A stretch of 64,000 nucleotides of DNA from Euglena gracilis (GCA_039621445.1 CP154956.1:93934406-93998405); one strand, 5' to 3'; positions 1 through 12,322 are shown, counted from the stretch's first letter. Numbers and translations: made by a program. Notes: generated from the letters alone by a model not told the origin.

Positions 1-1020
1 GGAGCAAAAATTTGTCAAAAATGCAAAAAAAAATTGGTGCAAAATGCCGGAGGGAAAAATTTGACCTTTTTGGGGGGTCCAGGGTACCCCCCAGGCAGGG
101 GTTGTTTTTTTTTAATACCGGGGGGGAGGGGGGGGTCCCCCCCCCCCCCACCCACCCCCTGGGGGGCCCAAGGGGGGGGTCCCGGGGGACCCACAAAAAA
201 ATGGTCAAAAATCGCGAAAAGTGCTAAAAATAGCACTTTTCGGCGCCTTCGGCGCCGAAAAGTATATCCCACCCCCCTCCGGGGGGACCCCCCCAGGGGG
301 GGGGGCTCGGCCGGACCCACCCACCCTAATATTTGGGGGGGAATGATTTGGGGGGTTTACTGCATCTTGAGTGTTCTTGACACACACAACACCCACCCAC
401 CCACCCACCCAAACACCCATGACGAAACTTGCCGCTCAACGTAAGCAGAAAATGAATAACCCCAACAACTTCAGCTGCCGAAATAATCCCCCCCCCCAAT
501 TTTTCACTGACTGCCACAGAAAAAAATGTGTTTCCTGGGAGCTGGAGCCAGGGTGTTGCTTAAGAAAATTTGACCCCAACCCAAGGGGAGGGGGTCCAGC
601 CAGCCAGCAGCCTTTTTCCAGCTGCGGACCTCGGACCAGAGGCGTTTTTTTAAGGCGTAAATTTTGAAATTTTTTGACGGTTTTTTTTTTAGGTTTTTAA
701 AGCATTTCTAAACTTTTAAGGCATCTGTTTTTTAGGTAAGGCCAAGGGCCATCCCAGCATCGAACAGGGTCCAAAAGTAAAAAGGTCCAAAACCAATTTC
801 TCTGATAGACAATGTTCCAGCGATGCCAGAAAGCTTTTTTTTTCTTTGCAGTTGGCTTGTTTTTGCCGAAAGTTTGTGACTTCATTTTCGGCTCAAATTT
901 CGAAAATTTTCTGAAAATGATTCTTTGAAATTTTTAAGGTTTTTTAGGCACTTTGGCCAATTTTTTGAGGCGTTTTTAAGGTTTTCAAGGGTTTTTTTTT
1001 GAGGCGCCTTAAAGAATACC
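1..1020. other. Non-coding G/C- and T-run-rich DNA
   Basis: No supportable gene. The stretch is dominated by homopolymer runs: G runs and C runs of about 10 in the first 320 bases, then T-rich DNA from about 640 to 1000. Open frames here consist of proline, glycine or lysine strings and have no domain character. The one structured piece, at 215-263, is listed separately. Confidence 0.7.
215..263. other. Three-arm, mutually exclusive hairpin
   Basis: Arm 1 (215-226, CGAAAAGTGCTA) is the exact complement of 231-242 (TAGCACTTTTCG), with a four-base loop. The segment 235-247 (ACTTTTCGGCGCC) is also the exact complement of 251-263, with a three-base loop. Because the middle arm is shared, only one of the two stems can form at a time. 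The core GGCGCC-GAA-GGCGCC recurs near 8813-8829. No gene lies immediately downstream, so any switching role is speculative. Confidence 0.6.
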
Positions 1021-2450
1021 CCCTGCCTCAGACCCACCCCCATCGAAGAGCTTTATTTATTTATTTATGGACGGTAACAGATTTTTGACTTTTGTGTAAA
1101 AGTGGTGCAAAAATGGGGGATGGATCGACCTGGGTAAGGAGTTCCACCCCCCTTGTCCAAAACACATCGTGTCGTTAAGAACATCATCTGTTTTATTCTT
1201 TTGATGCATGTTGCTTATTGAAAGGCCTGTCATTGACCCCCTGTGTCAATGCCATTTTCCTGGAGCATTGACATGTCTTGGAAATGTCAATCAATGTCTT
1301 GTTTCCAGCCAGGGGTTGTAAGCAATGCACTGCTTGCAAAGAACTTGGCTGGAACCAAGTTTTTTTTGCGCAAATTTTGCATTATTTCTGCCATGTTCGG
1401 ATTGAAAATGGAAAGGATGATACCATTTTGCACATTTCTGAGACAAGAATTGGACCTACCGATTCTTGTCGATTTTGAGGGTGGCCAACATAAACACAAC
1501 ACATTTTGTGGTCAAGTATTTACACCCAAAACTCACCATCACTTACTTTGCCAAATAATGTTCCCCCCAAATAATAATCTCCTGGAAAGAATGACTTTTC
1601 TCCCTCTGACGACCTGGACCCCCCTGTCATGTACCTCTGTACCCACTGACCTCTCATTATAAGGACCTGTCACCCACCTGTGTATTTGCCAGGGCAGTTA
1701 TTTTTTTAATTATTTTCTTAACTCCTTTCACCCAAAAGACTGACCAAGGGCCGGACTGGGACTTGAAAGGGGTCAAAATTTAAAAGTCGAACTACAGATT
1801 TTTTTGATGATTTGGGTGGATGGCGATCGTCCAAGGATGTCAGGAATCAATTTTTTCCTGATGTCGACCTGTTCTTGCCGAAAAATGCCAAATTTCCTTG
1901 CCCGTTTTCCTGTATTTATCTTTTTTGCTTTTATTCCTTAAGAACTGCCCTGGTGCTGACCTGACAGGTGACAGTTTCCCGGGGTGGGGGGGGGGCAGAA
2001 CGGGAATTGGCCAAACAGCCAGGGTGGTGGGTGTGGGGGGGGTGGTCGACCCCCCCACCTCCTCCTATGTTTCCGGGAGCACCAATTTTCGACCCCCCAA
2101 AATTTCCCGACCTTCGGCGCCGGGTGGATTTGTTATAAAAAAAAGGTCCACTCAATTTTTCATTTTCAAAAAAAAATCCATTTTCCGAGAGAGAACATCA
2201 AATTTCCGAAAAAGTGTTGGGTGCAGGCTTGTGTTTAGTCGGGATGGTTTTTGTTCACAATATTGACCAATACCGACGGGGACCTGAACTGTCGTCATGG
2301 GTGCGCCGAAGGACCTTGTACATGGAGGCTTTCGAGCCATCGATACAGGTGTACAAACCATGAGCGCCAGTGGGGAACATGGAAAATGCCTGGAAAAAGG
2401 CGGCATGCATGTATGCATCTTCATACAACCTCAAAAAACCTCTTTTTTTG
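1021..2450. other. Non-coding stretch, nothing recognised
   Basis: Contains a short TTTA run near 1050-1066 and G runs near 1985 and 2036. The segment at about 1958-2030 (TGACAGGTGACAGTTTCCCGGGG and following) recurs in inverted orientation near 4755-4800. No coding similarity was recognised. Confidence 0.5.
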
Positions 2451-2454
2451 GTCC

Positions 2455-2540
2455 TGACCTGCAACCTGTGACCGGGGGGGGGGGGGTCGTTAGACCCCCC
2501 AACCTGCAACCTGCGACCGAGGGGGGGGGGGTGGTTGCCT
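2455..2540 (+). repeat. Tandem duplicate ending in long G runs
   Basis: Two adjacent units start with ACCTGCAACCTG, continue with TGACCG or CGACCG, and end in uninterrupted G runs of ten or more. The units are about 50 bp apart. This is a local duplication with no coding content. Confidence 0.6.
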
Positions 2541-2579
2541 GTCGCACGCAAACACACATACACACATATCATGTATGCA

Positions 2580-2581
2580 CG

Positions 2582-2616
<35 letters not shown>

Positions 2617-2625
2617 ACGCACACG

Positions 2626-2658
<33 letters not shown>
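2580..2658. repeat. (AC)n dinucleotide microsatellite
   Basis: About 80 bases of AC repeats, interrupted by several GCAC units and one ATAC unit. The open frames across it encode only Thr-His or Val-Cys strings. Confidence 0.95.
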
Positions 2659-5600
2659 CTGGAGCTGCGGGCCTGGTCGGCCGATTGAGTAGCACCGGCT
2701 CTAGAAAACAAAATGTGTGAAAAAAACGCAAACCAGTCCAGGATCCTAGACCAGGATCAGTCAGCTGGCTGGAAAATAGAGCAACTGACATGCCCCAAAA
2801 CCAAAAATATTCCCGAACAATGTATCTGAGGCTGGAATTTTCCTAATAACTGTGGCCAAAAATTAAACGAACACCCACCCATTTGGAAAATAGCCTGGAC
2901 TAAAAGCAAATAACTTCTCCCTCACTCCGGGGGGGGGGGGGGATGGCAATGCAGGAGCAAAGAGAATCTTGCTTTGAATTTCACAATTTACAGCTTGCAA
3001 AACAGAAACCCTTGGGTATTTCTTCCTGTCAGGCGGGTACTTTCACATCAGCTGTCGCACACATCCAGCAATAAAAATAATCGAACAAGACTTAATGTCT
3101 TGCAGTTTCCCTCAACTTCTGGGTTTCTTCCACCTCTCGAGAGGTTATTTCTGCAATTAAAAGTTTTATATTCAGTCAGACATCACCACCAAAAACATCT
3201 CTTCCTATGCTGTTGGCTGCATGCCCCCCCAGGATGGGTGCTCTTCGGCCAGGGATAAAATGAGCGGAGAGGGTCTGGACCAGAGGTTTTTTTGGCACCC
3301 CCGTGGGGCTTGGCACCCACCCACCCACCCCCCGGGTCACGAAACTTAAAAAAAACCCCGGGGGGAGGGAGGGGGAGGTTGGCCAATTTTTTTTTCCTTC
3401 TGGCACTTCATGGGGGTTTGGTGTTTGGTGTGTGTTTCGGCCGGCCCAACGCAAGAAAAAAAAATTGGCACAGGAGGGAGGTCCGACCCCTCCCCTCTGT
3501 CGGAAGGGGAAGTCTGGAGTCTCCCACAGGGGGGGTCTGACCCACCCCTGTGCAAAACCAACGCTCATTTAATACCCTGCCTTTGGCTTAAGCGACGCCT
3601 GTTTCACAGTACTTCAGGGATGGAAAAAAAAACCTCAAAACCCCCTTTTTTCTTCCCCATCGTTGTCGACGTTCTTCAAAAAAAATTCATGCTGCCTTTC
3701 GCTGGAAAATTTTCAGTCCAAATTCAAATGAAACTTGATGCCGACACGGAGGTGTGTTCGGGTGAAATTTTGACTTGCGTTGAAAAAATGGCAGACCTTC
3801 ACCAGCAGCAAGCATCGCATAGTTCGGGACCGGCCCCAGAGGTGGGAGCGCTTGTTGCGGCTGGGGCTTCCACCCGAAGATGTACACCAAGCCCGCGACC
3901 AGCGTCATGACAAGGCTACCTGCCAGAAACAGGCTTTCAAATTTCAAATCTTAAGGCGAGGCCGACCCCACCCGGCCACCTGGGGGGGGGGGGTGCCTGC
4001 CTTCCGTCACCCAGATTTGACCCCCTGGGGGTGTAGCACGGCCAAAAATGCCCAGGCACGGCGCTGGAGGCACTGGAGGCCCAGTAAGCCTGGCAGGCAC
4101 CGAGCCCCAGCAGGGGACGCGCCGATTTTAAATCAAACTTTTCCTTTGGCGCTTTTGATGCCAAAGGATTTTTTCTTTGTGGTGTGCCCTGGTGGGGTCA
4201 ACTCCTCCCCCAGGCTTTCCCAAACAACCCTTCCCAAGGGGGTTGATGTCTGCTGTTAAGGAGCTTTTTCCGAGTTTTGGAAAATGGTGAAAACAAAACA
4301 TAGTAATTTTTCTGCGACTGACCCACAGAGGATTTGAGGGTCCAGCTTGGTTTCTTCCCGCAGACCAACACATCAATCATATTTTTTTTGCAGTCAACTG
4401 TCATTTTTTGACCTTTCGTCCATTTGCTTCAGCCCTGGGGCAACAACCCAGGCAACCCAGGTTACAGCTGACGCCCCTGTTGTTGGAAAGGATCGACATT
4501 TTAAATGGAACTCCAGAGAGCAGCTTGTTGGAACTTTTTTCACAGAGTTTTGAAATATTTTCAAAAATCATTTGAAAGTTTTGACAGCATTCATGGAATA
4601 CTTTGACATATTTTTATGCAAAAATTGACACAGCATTTGAGACATCAACGTGCTGTTTCATCAAAAAGGGTTGTTTCATGAATTATGTCAAACAATTTAG
4701 AACAAAATGTCATTTTAAGCCAAAAATCCTGTCAAAAAGTCACATACGCACCCCCCCCCCCCCGGGAAACTGTCACCTGACAGGTTGGCCAATAACGGGG
4801 ACCTGACAACTTCCTATCATGACAGGTTGGCCCATACCAGGGACCCTGACAGTTTCCCGGGCGGGACCCTGACAGGTTCTCGGGCATGACAATTTCCTGG
4901 GGGGGGGTAGGTAAAACCCTGTCAAAACGTTCAGGAAATTCTGTCAAAGCGTTTAATACTCTGTCATTCCTTTGTGAGAATGGTCAATCCATTCCAAGAA
5001 TAAGAGGGCGCCAGCTGCATTTTAGGAACCAGGGGGAGGGGGGGTTCAGGGAGATCGACTTTTGGGGGTCAATTTGGAGTCCCAAAACATTTTTGGCGAG
5101 CCCGGGTCGCAACACTTAAAAAAAATCTCTGAACCCGGGACAAAGATGTGCGGGAAGCCCCATGGTGCCAAATCGGTCCCCCCCTCTCAAAACCCAAAAC
5201 CCCTCTGAAAAACCAATGCAAAAAAATGAAATTTTTCGGGATCCTTCTTAACTATGCAATTTCCATGTTCTCTCCCCAGAATGTACACCTCAGGTGTATT
5301 ATTGGAGGTTTACAAAACTCGCACGAGAAAATGTGGAGAACGTGCAGAATGCAACTGCCTTTGAAATTTTGTTCCATAAAAATCAGGGTTCTTCCAATTT
5401 AATTTCACAGTTATCTTCACCCTTGGCCGGCTCCCGAACTCCAGATATCCTGAAATTATATACCACTTTTACCAACTTTGGTTGGCTGAATTTTCTCAAA
5501 GCCAAAGAAACTTGGCCTTGTGCCATTTTGTGCTGGTTGGAATGTGTTGTTGAAAAGTATCATTGGAGATGTGCTTTTTTCAGACATAAAAATGGATGCC

Positions 5601-6012
5601 TTTTCTGGTGGCATTTTAAGAGGGTTTTCTGGAATATCACCCAAAATGTCTCTTCTGAATCGGTGTTGCTGGGGGAACTCCTTGGGGGGAACTCCTGACA
5701 GGGGAAGTGTGCGGTGTGGTGGGCGTGGCTGGCAGGGGCATCGTCAGGGGTGATGACCCTGCCAACCCTGACCGCTCTTGTCTGTGAGGTGCAGACCGTA
5801 TGTAGCCTTCACCCATTGCTGTGCAGCGTCACATGAGACACGCCTACAAAAGCCAAACAAACTGTAATTGAGCTGTGCCTGCCCTCAGCTCAGCCCCTTT
5901 TTAACCCAGAGTGAGAGCAATGAAAATAGCCAGAATACCTGCAAATAGCATATTGTTTGCTTTCACAGCATCAGGCTCCCTTGAAGGCAGCACGTGGACA
6001 ATGTTCAAGTCC
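2659..6012. other. Non-coding; poly-G/C runs and CTGACAGG motifs
   Basis: No gene supported. At about 4760-4965 the hexamer TGACAG and its complement CTGTCA recur many times, around CCCGGGAAACTGTCACCTG and related strings that match the 1.96-kb segment in inverted orientation. The rest is unique-looking AT/GC-mixed DNA with isolated G or C runs. Confidence 0.5.
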
Positions 6013-6015
6013 TCT

Positions 6016-6061
6016 GGAGGAGAGGAGGAGGAGGAGGAGGAGGAGGAGGAGGAGGAGGAGA
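6016..6061 (+). repeat. (GAG)n trinucleotide microsatellite
   Basis: About 45 bases of GGA/GAG repeats, which give a Glu run in one plus frame and an Arg run in another. No codon-like sequence flanks it, so I treat it as a simple repeat and not as part of a gene. Confidence 0.9.
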
Positions 6062-7235
6062 GGTGTTGTAGGAAGAGGAAGGGGAAAAAATGAAGCAGAA
6101 GACAAGAAAGTCAACAGCAGAAACATGCACAAGGCAAGCAAACAAACGTGTCGGCACCACATTCAACATGTTAAGCAAATACAGACACACCAGGTGAGGC
6201 TGAAGCACGCCGTGCAAAAGTTGGAGGTTCCTGAACAGTTGGTTGAGCAACTGTGACAAGGAGACAAATCAAACAAACTGGGTTCCTGGCCAGAGACCCA
6301 TTTTACCCCACATGGGTTTTTTTCAAGCCGGGAGGGACCCTTCCCCCCCCCCCCCCGGAGGGGGGGGTTACCTTTTCCAGCCAGCATCTTCCAGCTTGCT
6401 GAGGACCACCCCAGGTACACTGCGGCTGTTTGTTTGGTTTTTTATCCGGGGGGGGGGGGAGTCAGGCCGAGTGGCACCCTGTCGGAGGTGAGGTTCTATT
6501 TTCGGCGCAAAGTGCCATTATTTTTTGGACCCCAAAATTGACTGGGGGGGGGGTCGCCCACAAGGGTGCCCCAGGGCTGCAACTTGGAGCAGGCCCATAA
6601 TATCCTGGAGGATTACCAAAAATCTGGGGCTGAAAAAAAGGTGGAAGAGGTGCCAATGTGCTGCCCTGGTTCCTCATCTCAAATGTGGAAAGCTCACAGG
6701 GAACAAAATGACGTTAATGTCAGACTTCAGAGAAAAATGGCCCCAGATGACATGGGGGTGGGTGGGTCTGGACCTCCAGGTCCTCTGCTTCCCGTACAGC
6801 CCTGGGTTTGCAAGGAGAATGCAGTTCATTTTGGCAAACGTCATTGTCCACACAGAGCTCCGATCGTTGGAATGAAAGAATGTTGGAATACATGGCCTTT
6901 TGATGATCCAAGGGCGCCACTGCTTGCCGGGGGGGGGGGGGGGTTGGCTGGGGCAAGTGAGCCTGCGGGGTCGGCTGAGGCGAGCCTTGGGGGGGAGGGG
7001 GTTGTTTTGACGTGGTGAGGGGGTCCCAGAGGGGGGGCGGGTGAAATTTTTTTCGTCGCAAATGAGGCTTTTTTTGCAACATTTTCGGCACACTGGGCAA
7101 AACTTTCAAAAAATCCTGCATAAACAGCAGAAACTACCTCCAGGTAAAGATTTTGTCCCTCTTTTTGGATTTATTTGGGGGTGATGAACAAGGCTGGATT
7201 AAACCGGCGTTTGGGATGCCGGGTTCACAGCAGAA

Positions 7236-10090
7236 CGGTGGATATCCAATTTTGGTGAAAATTGGTGCTGTTTTGGAAATAGAGTCCTGTGCAGCATGGA
7301 AAAATCTGATGACCACCGCTGGCCGTCTGTTGAAAAGAGGCTTTCGAACGAGGGGTAACTTGGTACCCTAACATTGCACGCAGACCGAGATGGATACGCT
7401 CGCGATCGTTGGATTGGCCAGAATCTGGTCGAAATTTGTGGTGATTCTTGATGCTGTTTGGTTTAAGATGCTTTATGAACCGTACAGAAACGATTTTTCT
7501 CTGTGAATCAACGGCCTGAAGGGTTCAGGGCAGACGTTCATTTAGTTTGGTTCACAAAAGATGTGCGAACCACAGTTTTTTTCTTGGTGTCCACAGGTGA
7601 ACCACAAACAAAATTTTGGTGTCCACAAAAAATTTTGTTGCCCACAAAACTTGATTGAGGATTGGAAAAAAAAACAACTAAAAGCGGATTTGTCTTGAGA
7701 CACCTCAGACACCTCATTGTGGACCTTGGCTCCGGCTCAATCCGTAAAGTGTGGCAGCAAATCACACCCCCAGGCTTGTATGGGTCGCCGAAACTTCTCA
7801 ATTTCCATGTCAAAAAAGGCGAAAAATCAAAGCAAAGGGGTGTGGGGGTATGGGAGGGGGTCGCTGACCTCTTAACCTTTCAAAAATTACTGTAAGTAAC
7901 AGTAAATTGCAGGTGTGCAATTTGTAAATCATAATTTATGCGAACTTTGCAATGCTGGTCTTTTCGGCCGTCCATTACGTGCAAGTCCCATTACAGCTGA
8001 CCCCCGAACCCAAAAAATAGGCACCTGGCAATTTGGATCTAATTTCTCACAGCCATCCATCTCCCAATTGCTTTTGAGTTCCCCGCTTTTTTTTAGCACC
8101 AATGCCTGTCCGCCCGATGCGCCGCGGCCTCAGGCGGCATTGCGGCGGGGGCCATATCGAAGATGGCCAATTTTGGGTAATTGGTGCGAATATTTCTGGG
8201 ACGAGGGGCCAATATTTTTTGGGACGTGGGGCCTGGGTTTTGGAAACTCGGGGCCAAATTTCCGGGACGAGGTGCCAACATTTCCGAGGTTAGCTGTAAG
8301 AGCTCAACACTTTTCAAAACCTGGTCCCCCCCCACTTTTGGAAGGGCGTCTCCCACCCCCCCCCTTGTGCGGGGGCAAAAAAAATCTTCAAGCGCTTCGC
8401 GCCGGGTGTGTATTTTAGGACCCTCTTGAGGCCAAATATAAAAAATTGCAGCCAAATGCATGGGTTACGGGCCAAAAACGGGGGGGGGGGGTTAAAAAAA
8501 ATGCTCATTTTCGGCTCAAAAACAGTTCTTCCGGGTCCGGGAAACATCGTCTCGGGCAAACAATTTTTTTTTCGATTTTTTTCTCGAATTTTTTCCACTT
8601 TTTTTTTAACCCAAAAATGGCCTGAAATGGCTAGTCCAAACAGGCCAAAACTGTACCAAATGGCCCAAATTGGCCAAAAAAATGGCCGTAACTCGGGCTG
8701 GGTGGGGAGTTGCGGGGAAATCAAAATACGGTTAGATAGGGCTCCAGAGGGCTTCTATGACAAGAACTGTGTTTGGGCAAAGAGTTAGGGGGAGCCTGGG
8801 GGCGGGGAGCGCGGCGCCGAAGGCGCCATGGCCGCCCCCAGGCCCCCCTAAAACCTTGGCCCAAAACACTGTTCTTGGTTTGAAACCGTGTTTGGGCGAA
8901 GATTTGTTTGGTGTCCACAGCTGAACCACAAAAAATTTTTGGGTGTCCATACGTGAACCACAAAAAAATTTTGGTGTCCGCGGTGAACCACAAAATGAGA
9001 ACCTTGGTGTACCACACTAAATGAATGTCTGGTCCAGGGGGGCCCCAGTGACAGGAAACAAGAGCACTGTGCAGCATGGCTGAATTTGGTGGTGATCACT
9101 AGTCGTCTGATGAAAAGAGCTTTTGATTGAGGGGTGAGATTGCACCTGAACGATCGACGCAGCCAGAGATGCACTCGCTTGGTCCCGGGAGTGCCCTTTG
9201 ACCGAAGGTTGGAGACGCCGGTTCAGTCGTGAACCTGGCGTCCCTAAAACACTGGTTTAAGAAAAGGGGTGGCGGACGCCGGTTCTATCGTGGACCCGGC
9301 GTCCCCGGACGCCGAGTTCACGACAGAACCGGCGTCCGCCACCCTTTTCTGATATAGAGGTTGAGGTATTGAGGTTGGGGTCAATTGAAACATTCAGGTT
9401 TTCCAACCTCAATGTTTCCTCAGTGTCACCTCTACTACAAAAAAGAGGTGGCGGACGCCGGGCTTTGGACAGAACCGGCGTCCGCCACCTCTTGTTTAAG
9501 CCGGCGTTTTAGAGACGCCGGGCTCAGGACAGAACCGGCGTCCCCAACCTTCGGCCAAAGGACACTCCCAGGACCAATCTCCGACCACTGATCTGCAATG
9601 TCACGCCACTTTGCACTTCACCAAATTCCGGCGATCGCGAGGGTATTTCTGGCTGTGTCAATCGTCCAGGTATAAAATCACCCCTCGATTGAAAGCTCTT
9701 TTCATCAGACGACTGGCGATCACCACCAAATTCAGCCACGTCGCCTGGAGCTCTTATTTTCTGTCAGTGGGGAATCCTAATTTCACAACTCTGGTACCCC
9801 CCCAAGGCCCTCAGGTCGTTGATTCGAAGAGGAAAAACGTTTCTGTAGGGTTTATTAAGCACCTTAAACCAAAAATCACTGAAAATTGCAACAAATTTCG
9901 ACTCAGATTCTGGCCGATCCAACGATCGCGAGCGTATCTCGGGCTGCGTGCAACGTTAGGGTACCAAGTTACCCCTCGATCGAAAGCTCTTTTCAACAGA
10001 CGACCAGCGGTGCTCATCAGATCTTTCCACGCTGCACGGTACTCTATTTCCAAATCTGGGCCAATTTTCACCAAATTTGGATATCCACCC
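7236..10090. repeat. Four-copy dispersed repeat in both orientations
   Basis: A segment of about 200 bp at 7236-7440 (plus) reappears as its reverse complement at about 9895-10090. Shared strings include TGGATATCCAA, GCTCGCGATCGTTGGAT and GGTACC. A related shorter version occurs at about 9055-9180 (plus) and 9640-9770 (minus), sharing GATGAAAAGAGCTTT and AATTTGGTGGTGATC. No reading frame is conserved between copies, so this is a non-coding repeat family. Confidence 0.7.
9213..9548. repeat. Cluster of GACGCCGG...CCGGCGTC hairpins
   Basis: Five imperfect inverted repeats of about 30 bp lie at 9213-9243, 9273-9304, 9307-9336, 9452-9483 and 9513-9543. Each is GACGCCGG, a spacer of about 14 bases containing GGAC/ACAGA, then CCGGCGTCC or a close variant. 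Two copies are enclosed by larger arms (GGTGGC ... GCCACC), giving long stems. Further copies are at 10.2-10.3 kb. Confidence 0.8.
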
Positions 10091-10200
10091 TAGTGGTCCC
10101 CAGATGGCAAAATTCATTGTCCTTGATGGTTGAAACACTCATACCAGCACCTTAGGGCCACTTTTGGGCACTTTTGGTGACATTTTTAGGAATGAAAATC

Positions 10201-10310
10201 GGACGCCGGGCTTTGGACAAAGCCGGCGTTCCTAACGCCGGGCTTTAGGACAGAACCGGCGTCCGGAAGCCCGTGGGGGGGGACGCCGGTTCTGTCCTGA
10301 GCCCGGTGTC
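10201..10310. repeat. Second cluster of GACGCCGG hairpins
   Basis: Three more units of the family at 9.2-9.55 kb, at 10201-10229, 10234-10264 and 10281-10310. The third is inverted relative to the others. The recurrence of the same short hairpin in two clusters 700 bp apart suggests a mobile or amplified hairpin module. Confidence 0.75.
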
Positions 10311-10770
10311 TCAAACGCTGGCTTAATGCCAAAACAAAGGAAAACGACAAGAAAATTGTGCAAAGGGAGGCAAATAACCTGGAATTTATCAAAAAAATGG
10401 GCATTTGGCCACTTGTCTCAAAATCACCAACCCTCACATTTTTCTTGTAAATTGACATAAACCTTCCAAACTTGCCTTTTCACAAGATGAAATTGTCCAA
10501 TCGATGCTTTTGAAATCCCGAAAACCTACCCCAAATATGCCTTTTTGGCTATTTTTGAAACTCCATTCCCCAAAAATTTCGGCTTTGTGCTGAAAATTTC
10601 ACCATAGTTTCAGTTCCTGCCCGGCTTTGCCGGGCTGGCCCAAAGCAGACCCCTGGGGGGCTGGGCCGGTCATGCGGTGTCTCCACATACCATGCCCCCC
10701 CCATATTGTACCCCCCCCATAATGTACCCCCCCATGGGGACCCCCCCACCATGGACCATGACCTTGGCCT

Positions 10771-10846
10771 CCCCCATATTGTACCCCCCCATGATGTACC
10801 TCCCCCCCCAGAAAATGGCTCCCAGGGGGGGGGTACAATATGGGGG
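10771..10846. repeat. 19-bp inverted repeat with C/G-run arms
   Basis: CCCCCATATTGTACCCCCC at 10771-10789 is the exact complement of 10828-10846. A related direct copy (CCCCCCCATATTGTACC) lies just upstream near 10695-10713, and ATGTACC/ATGGACC variants fill the space between. Confidence 0.75.
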
Positions 10847-11284
10847 GGCAAGGTAGGCACGTACGGAACGAACGGTGAAGGGGGTAGTTAGGATTGGGCA
10901 CCCACGAAATGCAGGGATTCCCTTTGTTTTTTTTTAGCTCAAAAAAAGGAAAAAGGATTGCCAAAAAAACGCGAACTTAGTCGGCCTACGGCCTCCGCCT
11001 GCCGCCCCCCCCCCAGGCCCCCCCCGCCCAAAATAACAATTCCCCCTTGCGCAAGGCAAGGATGGCCAAAACGCGCACCCTAACAAAATCGCTTTGTGTG
11101 TGCAAGGCAAAATAATAGGCGTGCAAGGCATAATAATAGGTAAAATAGCCCCTCTGCATGTACCACAGGATTTGGCCAAGGGTGCTTCTGAAGTGGAAAA
11201 CCGTGGGTCGTTTCTACCGACCACATCTTCAGCCCGACCTCCAATCGGTTGTTACCGACAATATGGTCGGTAAGAAACAGGTCA

Positions 11285-11423
11285 GGCCGACCATGGTCGG
11301 GCCGACCATGGTCGGCCCGACCTCTAGTCAAAAGTCCTTTGAAAGCAGGGGGGGGGGTGATGCGGTTCATTGGCTGTGCTTATCGACCTCCAGTGGTCGG
11401 CCCGACCACATGGTCGGCCCGAC
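11285..11423. repeat. GGTCGG / CCGACC palindrome array
   Basis: At 11285-11322 the palindrome CCGACCATGGTCGG occurs twice in tandem, joined by GG/CC. A further copy built on GGTCGGCCCGACC lies at about 11396-11423, and single half-sites (GGTCGG, CCGACC) occur at about 11215-11275. No adjacent gene is recognised. Confidence 0.7.
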
Positions 11424-12063
11424 CTCCAGGATCGTCATAGCCAATTATCCGCCCGGGCCGACACCCCCCCCCCCCCAGGGAAGCCTTGAGTTAAAGCCTG
11501 GTCCGGTTGTGGGCGGAAGGTCATGGGGGGAACACCTCCTGGGACTGTCCTGGAGGTTGTTGGGACTGGTCTGACTTGCAGTGAAGTTGCGAAAGAATTC
11601 ACGCCCTGCAGGACCAATGGCACACATCCCCAAGGCAACCTTGCTGCCACACCTTGCTCAAAGACACAACGCCGACAAAGAGCGCAAAGCAGCTCAGAGC
11701 CAAGTATGCTTTAGAAACCAATCTGAAGTGACGTTCCTTGTTCTGATGGTTTTCAATCTCTGGCTTCAGAAATGCCATTGTATCTGACTGACAGAGGGAG
11801 GAATTGAGCAGTGACCCGTGTCAATCTTTGTGTCGCTTAACGAATTACCCCAGTTATCATTTGGACAAGGCTGAGCTCTGTGGTTATCATTCAAGGGCTC
11901 TTGAGGGGAGGTTCAATTGAGGAATCTGACAAACCAAATATGTCAAATTTTGGAACACACCCTCGCCGAAAATAAGAGGTCTGTGCCTTGTGGGGGGGGC
12001 TTGATTGGGGTTTAAATTTTGTTTAAGTGGGGGGAATTTTGGTGTTCGGAGCGACTAGCCGAC

Positions 12064-12097
12064 TGCGACCACCTGGGAGACAGGCCAGGTGGTCGCA
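12064..12097. other. 13-bp perfect hairpin
   Basis: TGCGACCACCTGG at 12064-12076 is perfectly complementary to 12085-12097, with an 8-base loop (GAGACAGG). It stands alone. No T-run follows, so a terminator reading is not favoured. Confidence 0.6.
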
Positions 12098-12322
12098 TTC
12101 GACTTGTCTCTGTACACAGATGGAAAGGACTTGCAGAGTGTGGGAGTAAGGTGGGACAGGGGATTGGTTGGGTAAACCGGAATTTTCGCGGAATTTGTCG
12201 CGCGAGGTCCGGGTGCCGATAGGGCTAATGCCCCCTGGCGGAGTGTAGCTCCATACGTGAGAAAGTGATAAAAAAAAGGTCATCGTGCCGAACCAACCCG
12301 ACAGCTCGCTGCCGCCGGCTGA

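Larger units (their letters stand above)
6062..12322. other. Non-coding repeat-rich DNA
   Basis: No gene supported over about 6 kb. Notable contents have their own entries: a four-copy dispersed repeat between 7.2 and 10.1 kb, GACGCCGG hairpins at 9.2-9.55 and 10.2-10.3 kb, a poly-C inverted repeat at 10.77 kb, GGTCGG palindromes at 11.28 kb and a 13-bp hairpin at 12.06 kb. Short direct copies of TTGGTGTCCAC followed by GAACCACAAA occur at about 7585-7650 and 8906-9010. Confidence 0.55.

Noticed and set aside
883-8520. TCATTTTCGGCTCAAA at about 883 and 8503 as dinoflagellate spliced-leader relics
   Set aside because: It resembles the end of the spliced leader but has an extra C and lacks the 5' half. 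Two short partial matches are not enough.
9213-9548. CRISPR-like array from the repeated GACGCCGG units
   Set aside because: Units are palindromic but irregularly spaced and variably oriented. There are no uniform spacers or cas genes, and the context is eukaryotic.
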